13,754 nucleotides of DNA, taken from assembly GCA_023253245.1 (NCBI GenBank), contig JALRHB010000025.1, positions 1 to 13,754 of the forward strand. The letters run 5' to 3'. Shown piece by piece: positions 5,974-13,754 of the stretch. A program made the position numbers and the translations under genes. Below the pieces are notes generated by a model, which worked only from the letters and a program-made list of their open reading frames with translations, was not told the origin of the DNA and made no database searches. Position 1 is the stretch's first letter. The number at the start of each line of letters is the position of its first letter. Source of the DNA: Polynucleobacter sp. (GTDB taxonomy: Bacteria > Pseudomonadota > Gammaproteobacteria > Burkholderiales > Burkholderiaceae).

Positions 5974-7421
5974 ATGCCTCGATGACAACCCTCTCTCATA
6001 TTCACAAGATGCTTCCGGGAAGCAATTTGCTAAATATTTCCCAAGACGCTGCAAAGTCACTGAACGTTTCCTTGGTTGGAAGTGATAGTCGTCAAGTGCA
6101 AGTGGGTGAGTTATTTGTTGCTTTATCTGGGGAGCGTTTTGATGCCCACCAATTTTTATCTAGCGTTGCTCAAGCAGGAGCGAGCTCAGCACTCATTAGT
6201 GACCCACAGAGGTGTCCATCAACTCTGCCAGCAGTTTGTGTCAGCGATACCAAGAAGGGCTTGGGTGAGCTAGCTCAAGCATGGAGAAGTCAATTCGCGA
6301 TTCCCGTGGCTGTCGTAACTGGTTCTAATGGCAAAACGACCGTTAAAGAAATGATCGCCTCTATTTTTAAGGCCGCGGTTGGAGCGCATGCGACCTTAGT
6401 GACTAAGGGCAATTTCAACAACGATATTGGCTTGCCATTGACTCTATTGCGGATGCGCTCAAGCGACCGCTTAGCAGTGATTGAGTTGGGCATGAACCAT
6501 CCAGGTGAGACTGCTGAACTTGCGAATATTGTTCGGGCAAATATTGCACTCATTAATAATGCCCAGCGTGAGCATCAGGAGTTTATGGCGAGCGTAGAGG
6601 CAGTTGCAAAGGAGCATGCTGCAGTATTGACCGCATTGCCGATGAATGGAGTTGCAGTGTTTCCTGCTGATTCTGAGTTTTATGAGGTTTGGCAATCGGC
6701 TGCCCAAGGGCGAAAAATTATTGACTTCGTTTTAGCTATGCCAGGGTCTGATATTTCAGCTGCTGTAACAGGACAACCTTTACCGAGTGGAAAACTTCAG
6801 ATTAGAACTGAAAAAGGTAATGTTGAAGTTCAGTTAAATACTTTGGGCCAGCATAATTTGCGAAATGCTCTGGCAGCAAGTGCCGTTGCTCTTGCAGCAG
6901 GTCTTGAACTACAAGTTATTAAGTTGGGTTTAGAGTCTTTTGTGCCAGTCAATGGCCGCATGCAAGTAAAGATGTTGAGCTCTAGCCACACTTTAATCGA
7001 TGATAGCTATAACGCTAACCCTGATTCTGTTAGAGCTGCCATAGATGCGCTTAAGCAATCGGGCGATACGGCTTGGTTAGTGCTTGGAGATATGGGCGAG
7101 GTGGGAGAGCAAGGCCCTGCATTTCATCAAGAGGTGGGGGCGTACGCAGCCGAGCAAGGCATTTCTAAATTATTCGGACTTGGTGAGCAATGTCAATTTG
7201 CGGTGCAAGGTTTTAATGAGGTATTGAGCAAAAATACGCTTAAGCAAAATGCCTTGCATTTCAAAGAGCTTGATCAGCTATTAGAAAAGTTGACTGATGC
7301 TATTAATTGTCTGAGTGATCATGAATCAGCGCATTTAAATATTTTGGTTAAAGGTTCCCGTTTTATGCGCATGGAGCGTGTTGTGCAGGCCTTACTAGGG
7401 GAGGCTAAAGCATGCTCTTGA
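5970..7421 (+). CDS. murF: UDP-MurNAc-tripeptide:D-Ala-D-Ala ligase MurF
   Basis: The 483-residue ATP-dependent ligase adds the D-Ala-D-Ala dipeptide and completes the cytoplasmic UDP-MurNAc-pentapeptide. Motifs in order are SDSRQVQVGELFVAL (38-52), the P-loop VTGSNGKTTVKE (116-127), KGNFNNDIGLPLTLL (146-160), ELGMNHPGE (172-180), NAQREHQEF (197-205) with K214 as the likely carbamylated lysine, IDDSYNANPDS (343-353), and GDMGEVGEQG (373-382). A seven-base Shine-Dalgarno match, AGGAGGT at 5958-5964, lies 5 nt before the ATG and decides the start, which overlaps the murE stop as ATGA. The end overlaps mraY by 10 bp. Confidence 0.97.
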   Translation: MNASMTTLSHIHKMLPGSNLLNISQDAAKSLNVSLVGSDSRQVQVGELFVALSGERFDAHQFLSSVAQAGASSALISDPQRCPSTLPAVCVSDTKKGLGELAQAWRSQFAIPVAVVTGSNGKTTVKEMIASIFKAAVGAHATLVTKGNFNNDIGLPLTLLRMRSSDRLAVIELGMNHPGETAELANIVRANIALINNAQREHQEFMASVEAVAKEHAAVLTALPMNGVAVFPADSEFYEVWQSAAQGRKIIDFVLAMPGSDISAAVTGQPLPSGKLQIRTEKGNVEVQLNTLGQHNLRNALAASAVALAAGLELQVIKLGLESFVPVNGRMQVKMLSSSHTLIDDSYNANPDSVRAAIDALKQSGDTAWLVLGDMGEVGEQGPAFHQEVGAYAAEQGISKLFGLGEQCQFAVQGFNEVLSKNTLKQNALHFKELDQLLEKLTDAINCLSDHESAHLNILVKGSRFMRMERVVQALLGEAKACS

Positions 7422-8581
7422 TATTGGCGCAGTGGTTGCAGGATGATTTTGGCTTCTTACGAGTTTTTAATTACATTACCTTTAGAGCGGTGATGGCCAC
7501 AGTTACCGCCCTTTTGATCGGTCTGGCAGCTGGTCCTTGGGTTATTCATAAATTAACGGCGTTGAAAATGGGTCAAGCAGTTCGTACGGATGGCCCGCAA
7601 ACCCATTTGGTGAAGTCTGGTACGCCAACAATGGGTGGTGTATTAATTCTTTTGGGCATATTCATCTCTTGTATGCTTTGGGCGGATCTCAGCAATCGCT
7701 TTATTTGGATTGTGATGATTGTGACCTTTGGTTTTGGAATGATAGGTTGGGTAGATGATTACAGAAAGGTAGCGCGTAAAGATCCAAAAGGAATGGCCTC
7801 TAGAGAAAAATTCTTTTGGCAAACCTTAATTGGCCTCTTTGCAGCAATCTATTTGGCATTCTCAGTTTCAGAGGTGAATAACCTCAAAGTGTTGCAGCTT
7901 TTCTATGATTGGCTCAAAAGTGGTTTTGCTTTAGATCTTCCTGCAAAGTCAAATTTATTGATTCCATTTATGAAAGAAGTCAGCTACCCATTGGGGGTAA
8001 TGGGCTTCATTATCTTGAGTTACTTAGTAATTGTTGGTAGCAGTAACGCTGTCAACCTGACCGATGGGCTTGATGGTTTGGTGATCATGCCAGTTATTTT
8101 GGTAGGAGCTGCATTAGGGGCTTTTGCATATGTCATGGGTAATGCCATTTACGCAAAGTATTTGCTATTTCCTTACATTCCTGGCGCTGGTGAGTTGATG
8201 ATTTTTTGTGGAGCAATGGGTGGGGCTGGCTTAGCATTTCTTTGGTACAACACACACCCTGCACAAGTATTCATGGGTGATGTTGGAGCATTGGCATTAG
8301 GTGGTGCACTTGGCACCATCGCGGTTATTGTGAGACAAGAGATTGTTCTTTTTGTCATGGGTGGTATTTTTGTTGCCGAGACATGCTCAGTAATGCTGCA
8401 AGTAGTCTGGTTCAAATTTACGAAGAAGCGCTATGGCGAGGGTCGACGAATTTTCAGAATGGCTCCGCTTCATCATCATTTTGAATTAGGTGGTTGGCGT
8501 GAAACTCAAGTGGTAGTTCGTTTTTGGATCATCACCATTCTTTTGGTGCTCATTGGCCTTTCTAGCCTGAAATTACGGTAA
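7412..8581 (+). CDS. mraY: phospho-MurNAc-pentapeptide transferase MraY
   Basis: The 389-residue integral membrane protein, with about ten hydrophobic segments, transfers phospho-MurNAc-pentapeptide to undecaprenyl phosphate, forming lipid I on the cytoplasmic face of the inner membrane. The family motifs are clear: RTDGPQTHLVKSGTPTMGG (58-76), the DDYRK loop with D115/D116, NLTDGLDGL (215-223) with D218/D221, FMGDVGALALGG (287-298) with D290 as the conserved active-site aspartate, and APLHHHFE (351-358). AGGGGAGG at 7397-7404, seven nt before the ATG, supports this start inside the end of murF. The following murD begins after an 8-bp gap, the only non-overlapping junction downstream of rsmH. 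Confidence 0.98.
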   Translation: MLLILAQWLQDDFGFLRVFNYITFRAVMATVTALLIGLAAGPWVIHKLTALKMGQAVRTDGPQTHLVKSGTPTMGGVLILLGIFISCMLWADLSNRFIWIVMIVTFGFGMIGWVDDYRKVARKDPKGMASREKFFWQTLIGLFAAIYLAFSVSEVNNLKVLQLFYDWLKSGFALDLPAKSNLLIPFMKEVSYPLGVMGFIILSYLVIVGSSNAVNLTDGLDGLVIMPVILVGAALGAFAYVMGNAIYAKYLLFPYIPGAGELMIFCGAMGGAGLAFLWYNTHPAQVFMGDVGALALGGALGTIAVIVRQEIVLFVMGGIFVAETCSVMLQVVWFKFTKKRYGEGRRIFRMAPLHHHFELGGWRETQVVVRFWIITILLVLIGLSSLKLR

Positions 8582-8589
8582 GCCAAAAT

Positions 8590-10209
8590 ATGCATAACCT
8601 AGATCTTGCCTTTGCCAATCCATCACTCCTTATGGAGTCTGATTACATTGCGCCCCAAAGATTTTTAATATTGGGTTTAGGGGAGTCTGGGTATGCGATG
8701 GCAAAGTGGTGTCTACGAAATGGTGCCCATGTTAGCTTAGCTGACACACGAGAACACCACCAACTGAGCGAACGTCAGAAAGCTTGGTTAGCTGACCTTG
8801 AATTTGCGGGACTCAAAGCAGCTCATTTTGGATCACTTGAAGAATCTCATTTAAATCAGATTGACGTCATTGGAATTAGCCCTGGTTTGTCTCCTGTTTT
8901 AGAGCCGGTTCAATCTTTCTTGGCTAAAGCTAAGGAGTTGCAAATTGATATTTGGGGTGAACTAGAGTTTTTTGCTCGTGCGATTGCAGCATTAGATCGT
9001 ATGGCTCAAGTCAATAACTCGGAATATAAGCCAGCGGTGTTGGCAATTACAGGTACTAATGGCAAAACAACGACAACAGCCTTAACTGGTCAGCTATGTG
9101 AGCGAGCAGGCAAGCGGGTTGCAGTTGCAGGAAACATTAGCCCCGCTGCTTTAGATAAATTAATGTCTTGGCTTAATGAAGCAGATCAAGTGGAAGACAT
9201 GCCTGAAGTTTGGGTATTAGAGCTCTCAAGCTTTCAGCTGATCTATGTTAGTTCGTTTAATGCAACAGCTGCGACAGTGCTAAACATTTCACAAGATCAC
9301 CTCGATTGGCACGGCGATATGCAAGCTTATACAAATGCCAAAGCCAATATATTTGGTATGGATACCATTTGTATTTTGAATCGCGATGATCCTCAGGTAA
9401 TGGAATTAATTCCAGAGGGGCAAAAAGTAAATAAATCCATTATTACCTTCGGAGCTAATAGCCCGAATGAGCAAGGTGCTTTCGGAATTGAGCATGATTT
9501 ACGTGCTGGCGGTATTGACTGGTTGGTGTGGGCGGAGGTAGATGAGGATCAAGAACTTTTGCCTAAGCGGCGTCGCAAGTCGGCTGTTGTTGATGAGGAG
9601 CCTCTTAGGCTAAAACGTTTGATACCAGCTGATGCGCTGCGTATTCGTGGGCGACATAATGCTTTAAATGCTTTAGCTGCTCTTGCTTTGGCTAGAGCAG
9701 CGGGTTTGCCAATGAATGTGTTGTTGCATGGATTACGAGATTACCGTGGTGAGCCTCATCGTGTGCAGAGCATTGCTGTCATATCCGATGTTGAGTATGT
9801 CGATGATAGTAAGGGCACTAATGTTGGCGCAACAGTTGCCGCATTAAATGGTTTAAGTGCAAATGAATCAGGTAAGCGTATTTGGTTAATTGCCGGCGGG
9901 GAGGGCAAGGGCCAAGATTTTGCTCCATTGCGCGAGCCTGCATTGAGATTTGTTAAGGGTGTATTTTTGATTGGCAAAGATGCGCCTCTTCTTGCCCAGG
10001 CTCTCGACGGCGCGGTTCCCTTGGTCATGAGTGAAACTTTACAAAATGCAGTGTCTGAAGCTGCTAAAAGAGCACAGGCTGGAGATATTGTGTTGTTATC
10101 CCCTGCTTGCGCAAGTTTTGATCAGTTCAAAGATTATGTTGCGCGTGCCCATGCTTTTGTCGCGGAAGTTCAAGAATTGGAAATGCAATTCGAAGGAGTT
10201 CAAATATGA
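8590..10209 (+). CDS. murD: UDP-MurNAc-L-Ala:D-Glu ligase MurD
   Basis: The 539-residue cytoplasmic ligase adds D-glutamate to UDP-MurNAc-L-Ala. It is about 100 residues longer than E. coli MurD. Motifs are the N-terminal Rossmann-like FLILGLGESGYAMAKW (25-40), SPGLSP (97-102), the P-loop ITGTNGKTTTT (153-163), LELSSFQL (210-217), NISQDHLDWHG (232-242), K251 in TNAKANIF, DDSKGTN (405-411), and LLSPACASFDQFKDY (502-516). Extra length comes from an N-terminal lead of about 20 residues, a short insert before the P-loop (about 130-147), and a charged segment at about 290-345 with the basic run PKRRRK and acidic residues around it. No clear Shine-Dalgarno precedes ATG 8590. ATG 8632 is a possible alternative start, still ahead of the first domain. 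The stop overlaps ftsW. Confidence 0.95.
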   Translation: MHNLDLAFANPSLLMESDYIAPQRFLILGLGESGYAMAKWCLRNGAHVSLADTREHHQLSERQKAWLADLEFAGLKAAHFGSLEESHLNQIDVIGISPGLSPVLEPVQSFLAKAKELQIDIWGELEFFARAIAALDRMAQVNNSEYKPAVLAITGTNGKTTTTALTGQLCERAGKRVAVAGNISPAALDKLMSWLNEADQVEDMPEVWVLELSSFQLIYVSSFNATAATVLNISQDHLDWHGDMQAYTNAKANIFGMDTICILNRDDPQVMELIPEGQKVNKSIITFGANSPNEQGAFGIEHDLRAGGIDWLVWAEVDEDQELLPKRRRKSAVVDEEPLRLKRLIPADALRIRGRHNALNALAALALARAAGLPMNVLLHGLRDYRGEPHRVQSIAVISDVEYVDDSKGTNVGATVAALNGLSANESGKRIWLIAGGEGKGQDFAPLREPALRFVKGVFLIGKDAPLLAQALDGAVPLVMSETLQNAVSEAAKRAQAGDIVLLSPACASFDQFKDYVARAHAFVAEVQELEMQFEGVQI

Positions 10210-11477
10210 GTTTGAAGGAAAAGTTATTTCCTGAAAATCGTTTGGGCTTAGGCCGTTTTTGGAATTTTTCACGCGGTGGAATCGATAACTTTCGCACTGG
10301 ATTAAGAGATGCTGTATCTGGTGTTGAGCAGACTCGGTCTCGCATGATGGATTATGACCAGCTTCTCGTTTGGGCAGTCTTATCTCTAGCATTAATTGGT
10401 TTGGTAATGGTCTATTCAGCGTCTATTACCTTGGCTGATGGCCCTAAGTATGCTAATTACAGTAGTAATTTCTTTTTAATTCGGCATTTGATTTCTTTAG
10501 TCATTGCTATTGTGGTGGGCATTTGGGCATTTAAGATTCCTAGCGCCGTTTGGGATCGCTATTCACCACTCATTTTTGGTTTTACCGTATTGCTGCTGAT
10601 CGCAGTATTAATTCCTGGAATTGGCAAGGGTGTGAATGGGGCTAAACGTTGGATCCCCTTAGGTCTAATGAATTTCCAACCATCTGAATTAATGAAGTTT
10701 GCTGCAGTCATTTTTGCGGCAAGCTACACCGTTAAACGTCAGGAATACCTTCATTCATTTGTGAAGGGGATGTTGCCAATGGGAATTGCTGTAGCTCTAG
10801 TTGGCGGTTTGCTGATGGCAGAGCCAGATATGGGCGCACTCGTGGTGATATCGCTGATTGCATTTGGGATCTTATTTTTGGGTGGCATTAATGCCAAGCT
10901 ATTTGGCGGACTATTGGCAGTTGGTATCTTGAGTGCAGTAACAATTATTGCTTTTTCCCCGTTTAGGCAAAAACGCATCATGGCTTTCATAGATCCATGG
11001 CAAGCCGAAAATGCTGCGAACAAGGGATATCAGTTAACCCACTCGTTGATGGCATTTGGTCGCGGAGAATGGTTTGGTCTAGGTTTGGGTGGTAGCGTTG
11101 AAAAATTGCACTATCTTCCAGAGGCTCATACGGACTTCATCATGGCAGTTATAGGTGAAGAGCTAGGATTTGTTGGTGTTGTGGTGATTATTTTCTTGTT
11201 TTATTGGATTGTGCGGCGCGCTTTCTTAATTGGTCGCACAGCATTGCAGTTAGATCGAAGTTTCGCCGGCTTGGCTGCAAAAGGTGTTGCCATTTGGATT
11301 GGTTGGCAGGCCTTCATCAATATGGGCGTGAACTTAGGATTACTGCCAACTAAAGGATTGACTCTGCCCCTAGTGAGTTATGGCGGCTCAGGAATTCTGA
11401 TGAATGGGATCGCAATAGCGATGCTTCTTAGAATCGACTACGAGAATCGTATTTTGATGCGGGGAGGCAAGTTGTGA
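10206..11477 (+). CDS. ftsW: septal peptidoglycan glycosyltransferase FtsW (SEDS)
   Basis: The 423-residue SEDS protein polymerises lipid II at the septum together with FtsI. After a soluble N-terminus of about 50 residues come roughly ten membrane segments. Conserved parts are NGAKRWIPLGLMNFQPSELM (144-163), AEPDMGALVV (205-214), the long periplasmic loop with HSLMAFGRGEWFGLGLGGS (279-297) and LPEAHTDFIMAVIGEE (304-319), and LPLVSYGGSGILM (387-399). D310 in EAHTD matches the SEDS catalytic aspartate. E306 in the same segment and the SYGGS motif favour FtsW over RodA, as does location among murD and murG. AAGGAG at 10193-10198, seven nt ahead, supports the start; ATGA overlaps the murD stop. 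The stop overlaps the murG GTG. Confidence 0.96.
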   Translation: MSLKEKLFPENRLGLGRFWNFSRGGIDNFRTGLRDAVSGVEQTRSRMMDYDQLLVWAVLSLALIGLVMVYSASITLADGPKYANYSSNFFLIRHLISLVIAIVVGIWAFKIPSAVWDRYSPLIFGFTVLLLIAVLIPGIGKGVNGAKRWIPLGLMNFQPSELMKFAAVIFAASYTVKRQEYLHSFVKGMLPMGIAVALVGGLLMAEPDMGALVVISLIAFGILFLGGINAKLFGGLLAVGILSAVTIIAFSPFRQKRIMAFIDPWQAENAANKGYQLTHSLMAFGRGEWFGLGLGGSVEKLHYLPEAHTDFIMAVIGEELGFVGVVVIIFLFYWIVRRAFLIGRTALQLDRSFAGLAAKGVAIWIGWQAFINMGVNLGLLPTKGLTLPLVSYGGSGILMNGIAIAMLLRIDYENRILMRGGKL

Positions 11478-12547
11478 GTAAGCCTTCTATTTTGGTTATG
11501 GCAGGAGGAACTGGCGGCCATATTTTCCCAGGCCTAGCGGTTGCTGAGTATCTGAGGATGTGTGGCTGGAACGTTTCTTGGCTTGGTAATAAAAATGGCA
11601 TGGAATATCGTCTAGTTCAGGCTCGCCATTTTCCATTTGAAGCAGTTGACTTCAGTGGGCTGCGTGGCAAGGGAATTAAAGCGCAACTTATGCTGCCGAT
11701 TAACTTGGTGAGAGCTTGCTTGCAGAGTTGGAAAATTATGCGTCGACTTAAGCCCAGCGTGGTATTGGGAATGGGCGGCTACATTACTTTCCCTGGGGGC
11801 TTAATTTCTAAAGTATTGAAAAAGCCTTTAGTGTTGCATGAAGCAAATTCAGTGGCGGGTACTGCCAATCAGGCATTAGCCAAGATTGCAATGCGCACCT
11901 TAACTGGATTTCCCGACACGATAGAGAATGCAGAGTGGGTTGGAAATCCAATTCGTGAAGCATTTGATGTTATTGAGTCGCCAACTGAGCGTTATCAAGC
12001 GCGAGATGGAAGATTATCAATATTAGTTGTAGGGGGTAGTTTGGGTGCAGCAGCTTTAAATGAAGCTGTGCCGGCTGCATTGGCCTTGATTCCTCAAGAG
12101 GCTCGCCCCCATGTCATTCATCAGGCAGGCGAAAAACATTTAGAAGATCTTGAGCGGCGCTATGCGCAGTTGGGTATCGCGGCTGATATTCATTCATTTA
12201 TAGAGGATATGCCTGCAGCTTATGCACAAGCTGATTTAGTGATTTGTCGCGCTGGTGCAATGACAGTCTCAGAAATTGCTGCATGTGGGGTCGCCTCTTG
12301 CTTAATTCCTTTTCCCCATGCAATAGATGATCATCAAACAGCTAATGCCCGTTTTTTAGCCGATGCTAATGCGGCTGTTTTATTGTCTCAGACAAGTTTA
12401 AATCCAAAAGATCTTGCTTTCATGATTCAAAACATGAATCGAGACGATTTGCGATTAATGGCGGAAAGAGCGCATGCACTTGCAAAACCCCATGCTACTA
12501 GGCGTGTAGCTGAAGTTTGTGCTGATTGTGCAGGGGTAGGCGTATGA
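11474..12547 (+). CDS. murG: lipid II synthase: undecaprenyl-PP-MurNAc-pentapeptide GlcNAc transferase MurG
   Basis: The 357-residue GT-B glycosyltransferase adds GlcNAc from UDP-GlcNAc to lipid I at the inner face of the cytoplasmic membrane. Motifs are the N-terminal GGTGGHIFPGLAVAE (11-25) with H16, GMGGYITFPGG (99-109), HEANSVAGTANQ (122-133), WVGNPIRE (155-162), the hinge loop VVGGSLGAAALNE (185-197), and the UDP-binding region CRAGAMTVSEIAACG (258-272) with E267, followed by PFPHAIDDHQTANA (279-292). The start is GTG at 11474, overlapping the ftsW stop (GTGA). GGGGAGG at 11461-11467 lies 6 nt upstream and the next residues match the family N-terminus, so the GTG is well supported. The stop overlaps murC. 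Confidence 0.97.
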   Translation: MSKPSILVMAGGTGGHIFPGLAVAEYLRMCGWNVSWLGNKNGMEYRLVQARHFPFEAVDFSGLRGKGIKAQLMLPINLVRACLQSWKIMRRLKPSVVLGMGGYITFPGGLISKVLKKPLVLHEANSVAGTANQALAKIAMRTLTGFPDTIENAEWVGNPIREAFDVIESPTERYQARDGRLSILVVGGSLGAAALNEAVPAALALIPQEARPHVIHQAGEKHLEDLERRYAQLGIAADIHSFIEDMPAAYAQADLVICRAGAMTVSEIAACGVASCLIPFPHAIDDHQTANARFLADANAAVLLSQTSLNPKDLAFMIQNMNRDDLRLMAERAHALAKPHATRRVAEVCADCAGVGV

Positions 12548-13754
12548 AGCATATCGTTCAGCAAATTCACTTTGTAGGTATTGGCGGAGCTGGTATGAGC
12601 GGTATAGCCGAAGTGCTCTTGAACTTGGGCTATCAAGTCTCTGGATCTGATTTATCTGAGAGTGCTACAACCAGACGTTTGAGTGAGTTGGGCGCCCTTA
12701 TTCATATTGGACATGATCCAAAAAATATTGGTACTGCAGAAGCGGTGGTGATATCTACTGCGGTGGCTGGAAATAACCCCGAAGTATTGGCTGCTAGAGC
12801 GGCAAAAGTACCGGTCATTCAGCGCGCTGTAATGCTTGGCGAATTAATGCGGTTAAAGCAGGGCATTGCAATTGCTGGTACGCATGGGAAAACCACCACA
12901 ACTAGCTTGGTTGCATCAGTATTGGCAGAAGGCGGATTAGATCCAACTTTTGTGATCGGTGGCAAGCTAAATTCTGCTGGCGCTAATGCGCGTTTAGGTC
13001 AGGGTGATTTTATTGTGGTTGAAGCGGATGAATCCGACGCCTCATTTTTGCAGTTGTTCCCAGCTATGGAAGTGGTCACAAATATTGACGCTGATCATAT
13101 GGATACATATCAGCATGATATGGCGCGATTGAAGCAAGCATTTGTGCAATTTATACAGCGCATGCCTTTCTATGGGGTAGCAGTATTGTGTGTAGATGAT
13201 GCGAATGTTCGTGACATTATCCCCTTTGTTTCACAGCCGGTCTTGCGTTATGGCTTAGCTGAGGATGCCGATATCCGGGCAAGTAACATTCGTGCGCAAG
13301 GTACTCGCATGCAATTTCGTGTAGACCGCAGAACAGTTCGCAGGCACGGGAATAAGCCCGGACCTCTCGAAGTTCAATTAAATTTACCAGGTTTGCATAA
13401 TGTAAGAAACGCATTGGCAGCAATTGGTATTGCAACGGAATTGGGCGTTGGCGACGAAGCAATTTTAAAAGCCCTATCTGAATTTGGTGGAGTGGGGCGA
13501 CGCTTCCAGCGGTATGGCGATATTCCACTTGCTGGCGGTGGAAGTTTTACTCTGATTGATGATTATGGTCATCATCCAGTAGAGATGGCCGCTACTTTAG
13601 CGGCTGCTCGAGGAGCCTATCCTGAGCGTAGATTAGTTCTGGCATTTCAGCCACATCGATTTACTCGTACTCGTGATTGTTTTGGTGAGTTTGTTCAAGT
13701 ACTAAAGAATTTTGATGCTCTAGTGTTAACCGAGGTTTATCCAGCGGGTGAGGC
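12544..13754 (+). CDS. murC: UDP-MurNAc:L-alanine ligase MurC (3' end beyond window)
   Basis: The frame is open from ATG 12544 to the window edge and gives 403 residues of a protein that is usually about 460-490 long; it is cut by the window, not broken. MurC adds L-alanine to UDP-MurNAc, the first stem-peptide step. Motifs are HFVGIGGAGMSGIAEVL (9-25), ISTAV (70-74), the P-loop AGTHGKTTTTS (111-121), VVEADESDASF (158-168), NIDADHMDTY (180-189), LPGLHNVRNALAA (281-293), IDDYGHHPVEM (338-348) and FQPHRFTRTRD (368-378). A basic stretch, VDRRTVRRHGNKPG (260-273), sits in a loop before the conserved LPGLHN. AGGGG at 12532-12536 precedes the ATG, which overlaps the murG stop as ATGA. By dcw convention ddl and ftsQAZ would follow outside the window. 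Confidence 0.97.
   Translation, partial: MKHIVQQIHFVGIGGAGMSGIAEVLLNLGYQVSGSDLSESATTRRLSELGALIHIGHDPKNIGTAEAVVISTAVAGNNPEVLAARAAKVPVIQRAVMLGELMRLKQGIAIAGTHGKTTTTSLVASVLAEGGLDPTFVIGGKLNSAGANARLGQGDFIVVEADESDASFLQLFPAMEVVTNIDADHMDTYQHDMARLKQAFVQFIQRMPFYGVAVLCVDDANVRDIIPFVSQPVLRYGLAEDADIRASNIRAQGTRMQFRVDRRTVRRHGNKPGPLEVQLNLPGLHNVRNALAAIGIATELGVGDEAILKALSEFGGVGRRFQRYGDIPLAGGGSFTLIDDYGHHPVEMAATLAAARGAYPERRLVLAFQPHRFTRTRDCFGEFVQVLKNFDALVLTEVYPAGE

Noticed and set aside
7412..8581. MraY considered as another polyprenyl-phosphate sugar transferase such as WecA
   Set aside because: The APLHHHFE motif, the pentapeptide-type RTDGPQTHLVKSGTPTMGG region and the position between murF and murD fit MraY specifically.
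10096..10392. Reverse-strand frames across the murD/ftsW junction
   Set aside because: Antisense to two confident genes with a strong ATGA overlap; no start signal and no recognisable family.
10206..11477. FtsW considered as RodA, its elongation-specific paralogue
   Set aside because: Position between murD and murG, plus the soluble N-terminus of about 50 residues, favour FtsW.
13217..13528. Reverse-strand frame of 103 codons inside murC
   Set aside because: Antisense shadow of the conserved murC frame, which is open to the window end and carries every ligase motif seen up to that point.
1..13754. Search for a novel system, mobile element, CRISPR array or tRNA/rRNA gene
   Set aside because: Apart from the 90-bp fragment at the left edge, all coding space belongs to recognised, intact and conserved genes. 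I saw no transposase, long terminal inverted repeats, spaced identical repeats or tRNA-like cloverleaf in the only sizeable gap (729-996).

Overview
The window holds the upstream part of a division and cell-wall (dcw) cluster from a Gram-negative bacterium, all on the + strand. It is most likely a betaproteobacterium of the Burkholderiales. The moderate, near-balanced base composition, the Coq7-type (di-iron) ubiquinone hydroxylase gene next to mraZ, and a long MurD with an extra loop recall Polynucleobacter or a close relative. That genus call is inference from family knowledge and gene order; no search was run.

Layout. Positions 1-92 carry the last codons of an unidentified gene. It is followed closely by coq7 (99-728), which belongs to ubiquinone biosynthesis rather than the cell wall. 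The gap 729-996 separates the two transcription units. It contains a possible weak terminator after coq7, a 14-bp perfect palindrome, an A-rich tract, a sigma70-like promoter (TTGACC-17-TAAAGT) and a MraZ-type operator of three 10-bp-spaced boxes running from the -10 element to the mraZ start. From there the order is mraZ, rsmH, ftsL, ftsI, murE, murF, mraY, murD, ftsW, murG and murC; the last gene is cut by the window end.

How the genes work together. MurC, MurD, MurE and MurF add the stem peptide to UDP-MurNAc in the cytoplasm. The MurE motif predicts meso-diaminopimelate as the third residue. MraY moves phospho-MurNAc-pentapeptide onto undecaprenyl phosphate to give lipid I, and MurG adds GlcNAc to give lipid II. 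FtsW (SEDS glycosyltransferase) and FtsI (PBP3 transpeptidase) polymerise and cross-link lipid II at the septum, under control of the divisome that includes FtsL. RsmH methylates 16S rRNA, and MraZ is the probable autoregulator of the whole operon.

Nearly every junction from rsmH onward overlaps by 4 bp or less, or by 10 bp at murF/mraY, so the cluster looks like one translationally coupled transcript. The exception is mraY/murD, which has an 8-bp gap and no visible Shine-Dalgarno sequence. I found no mobile element, CRISPR array, RNA gene or unknown multi-gene system. The most interesting non-coding signal is the compact regulatory region in front of mraZ.
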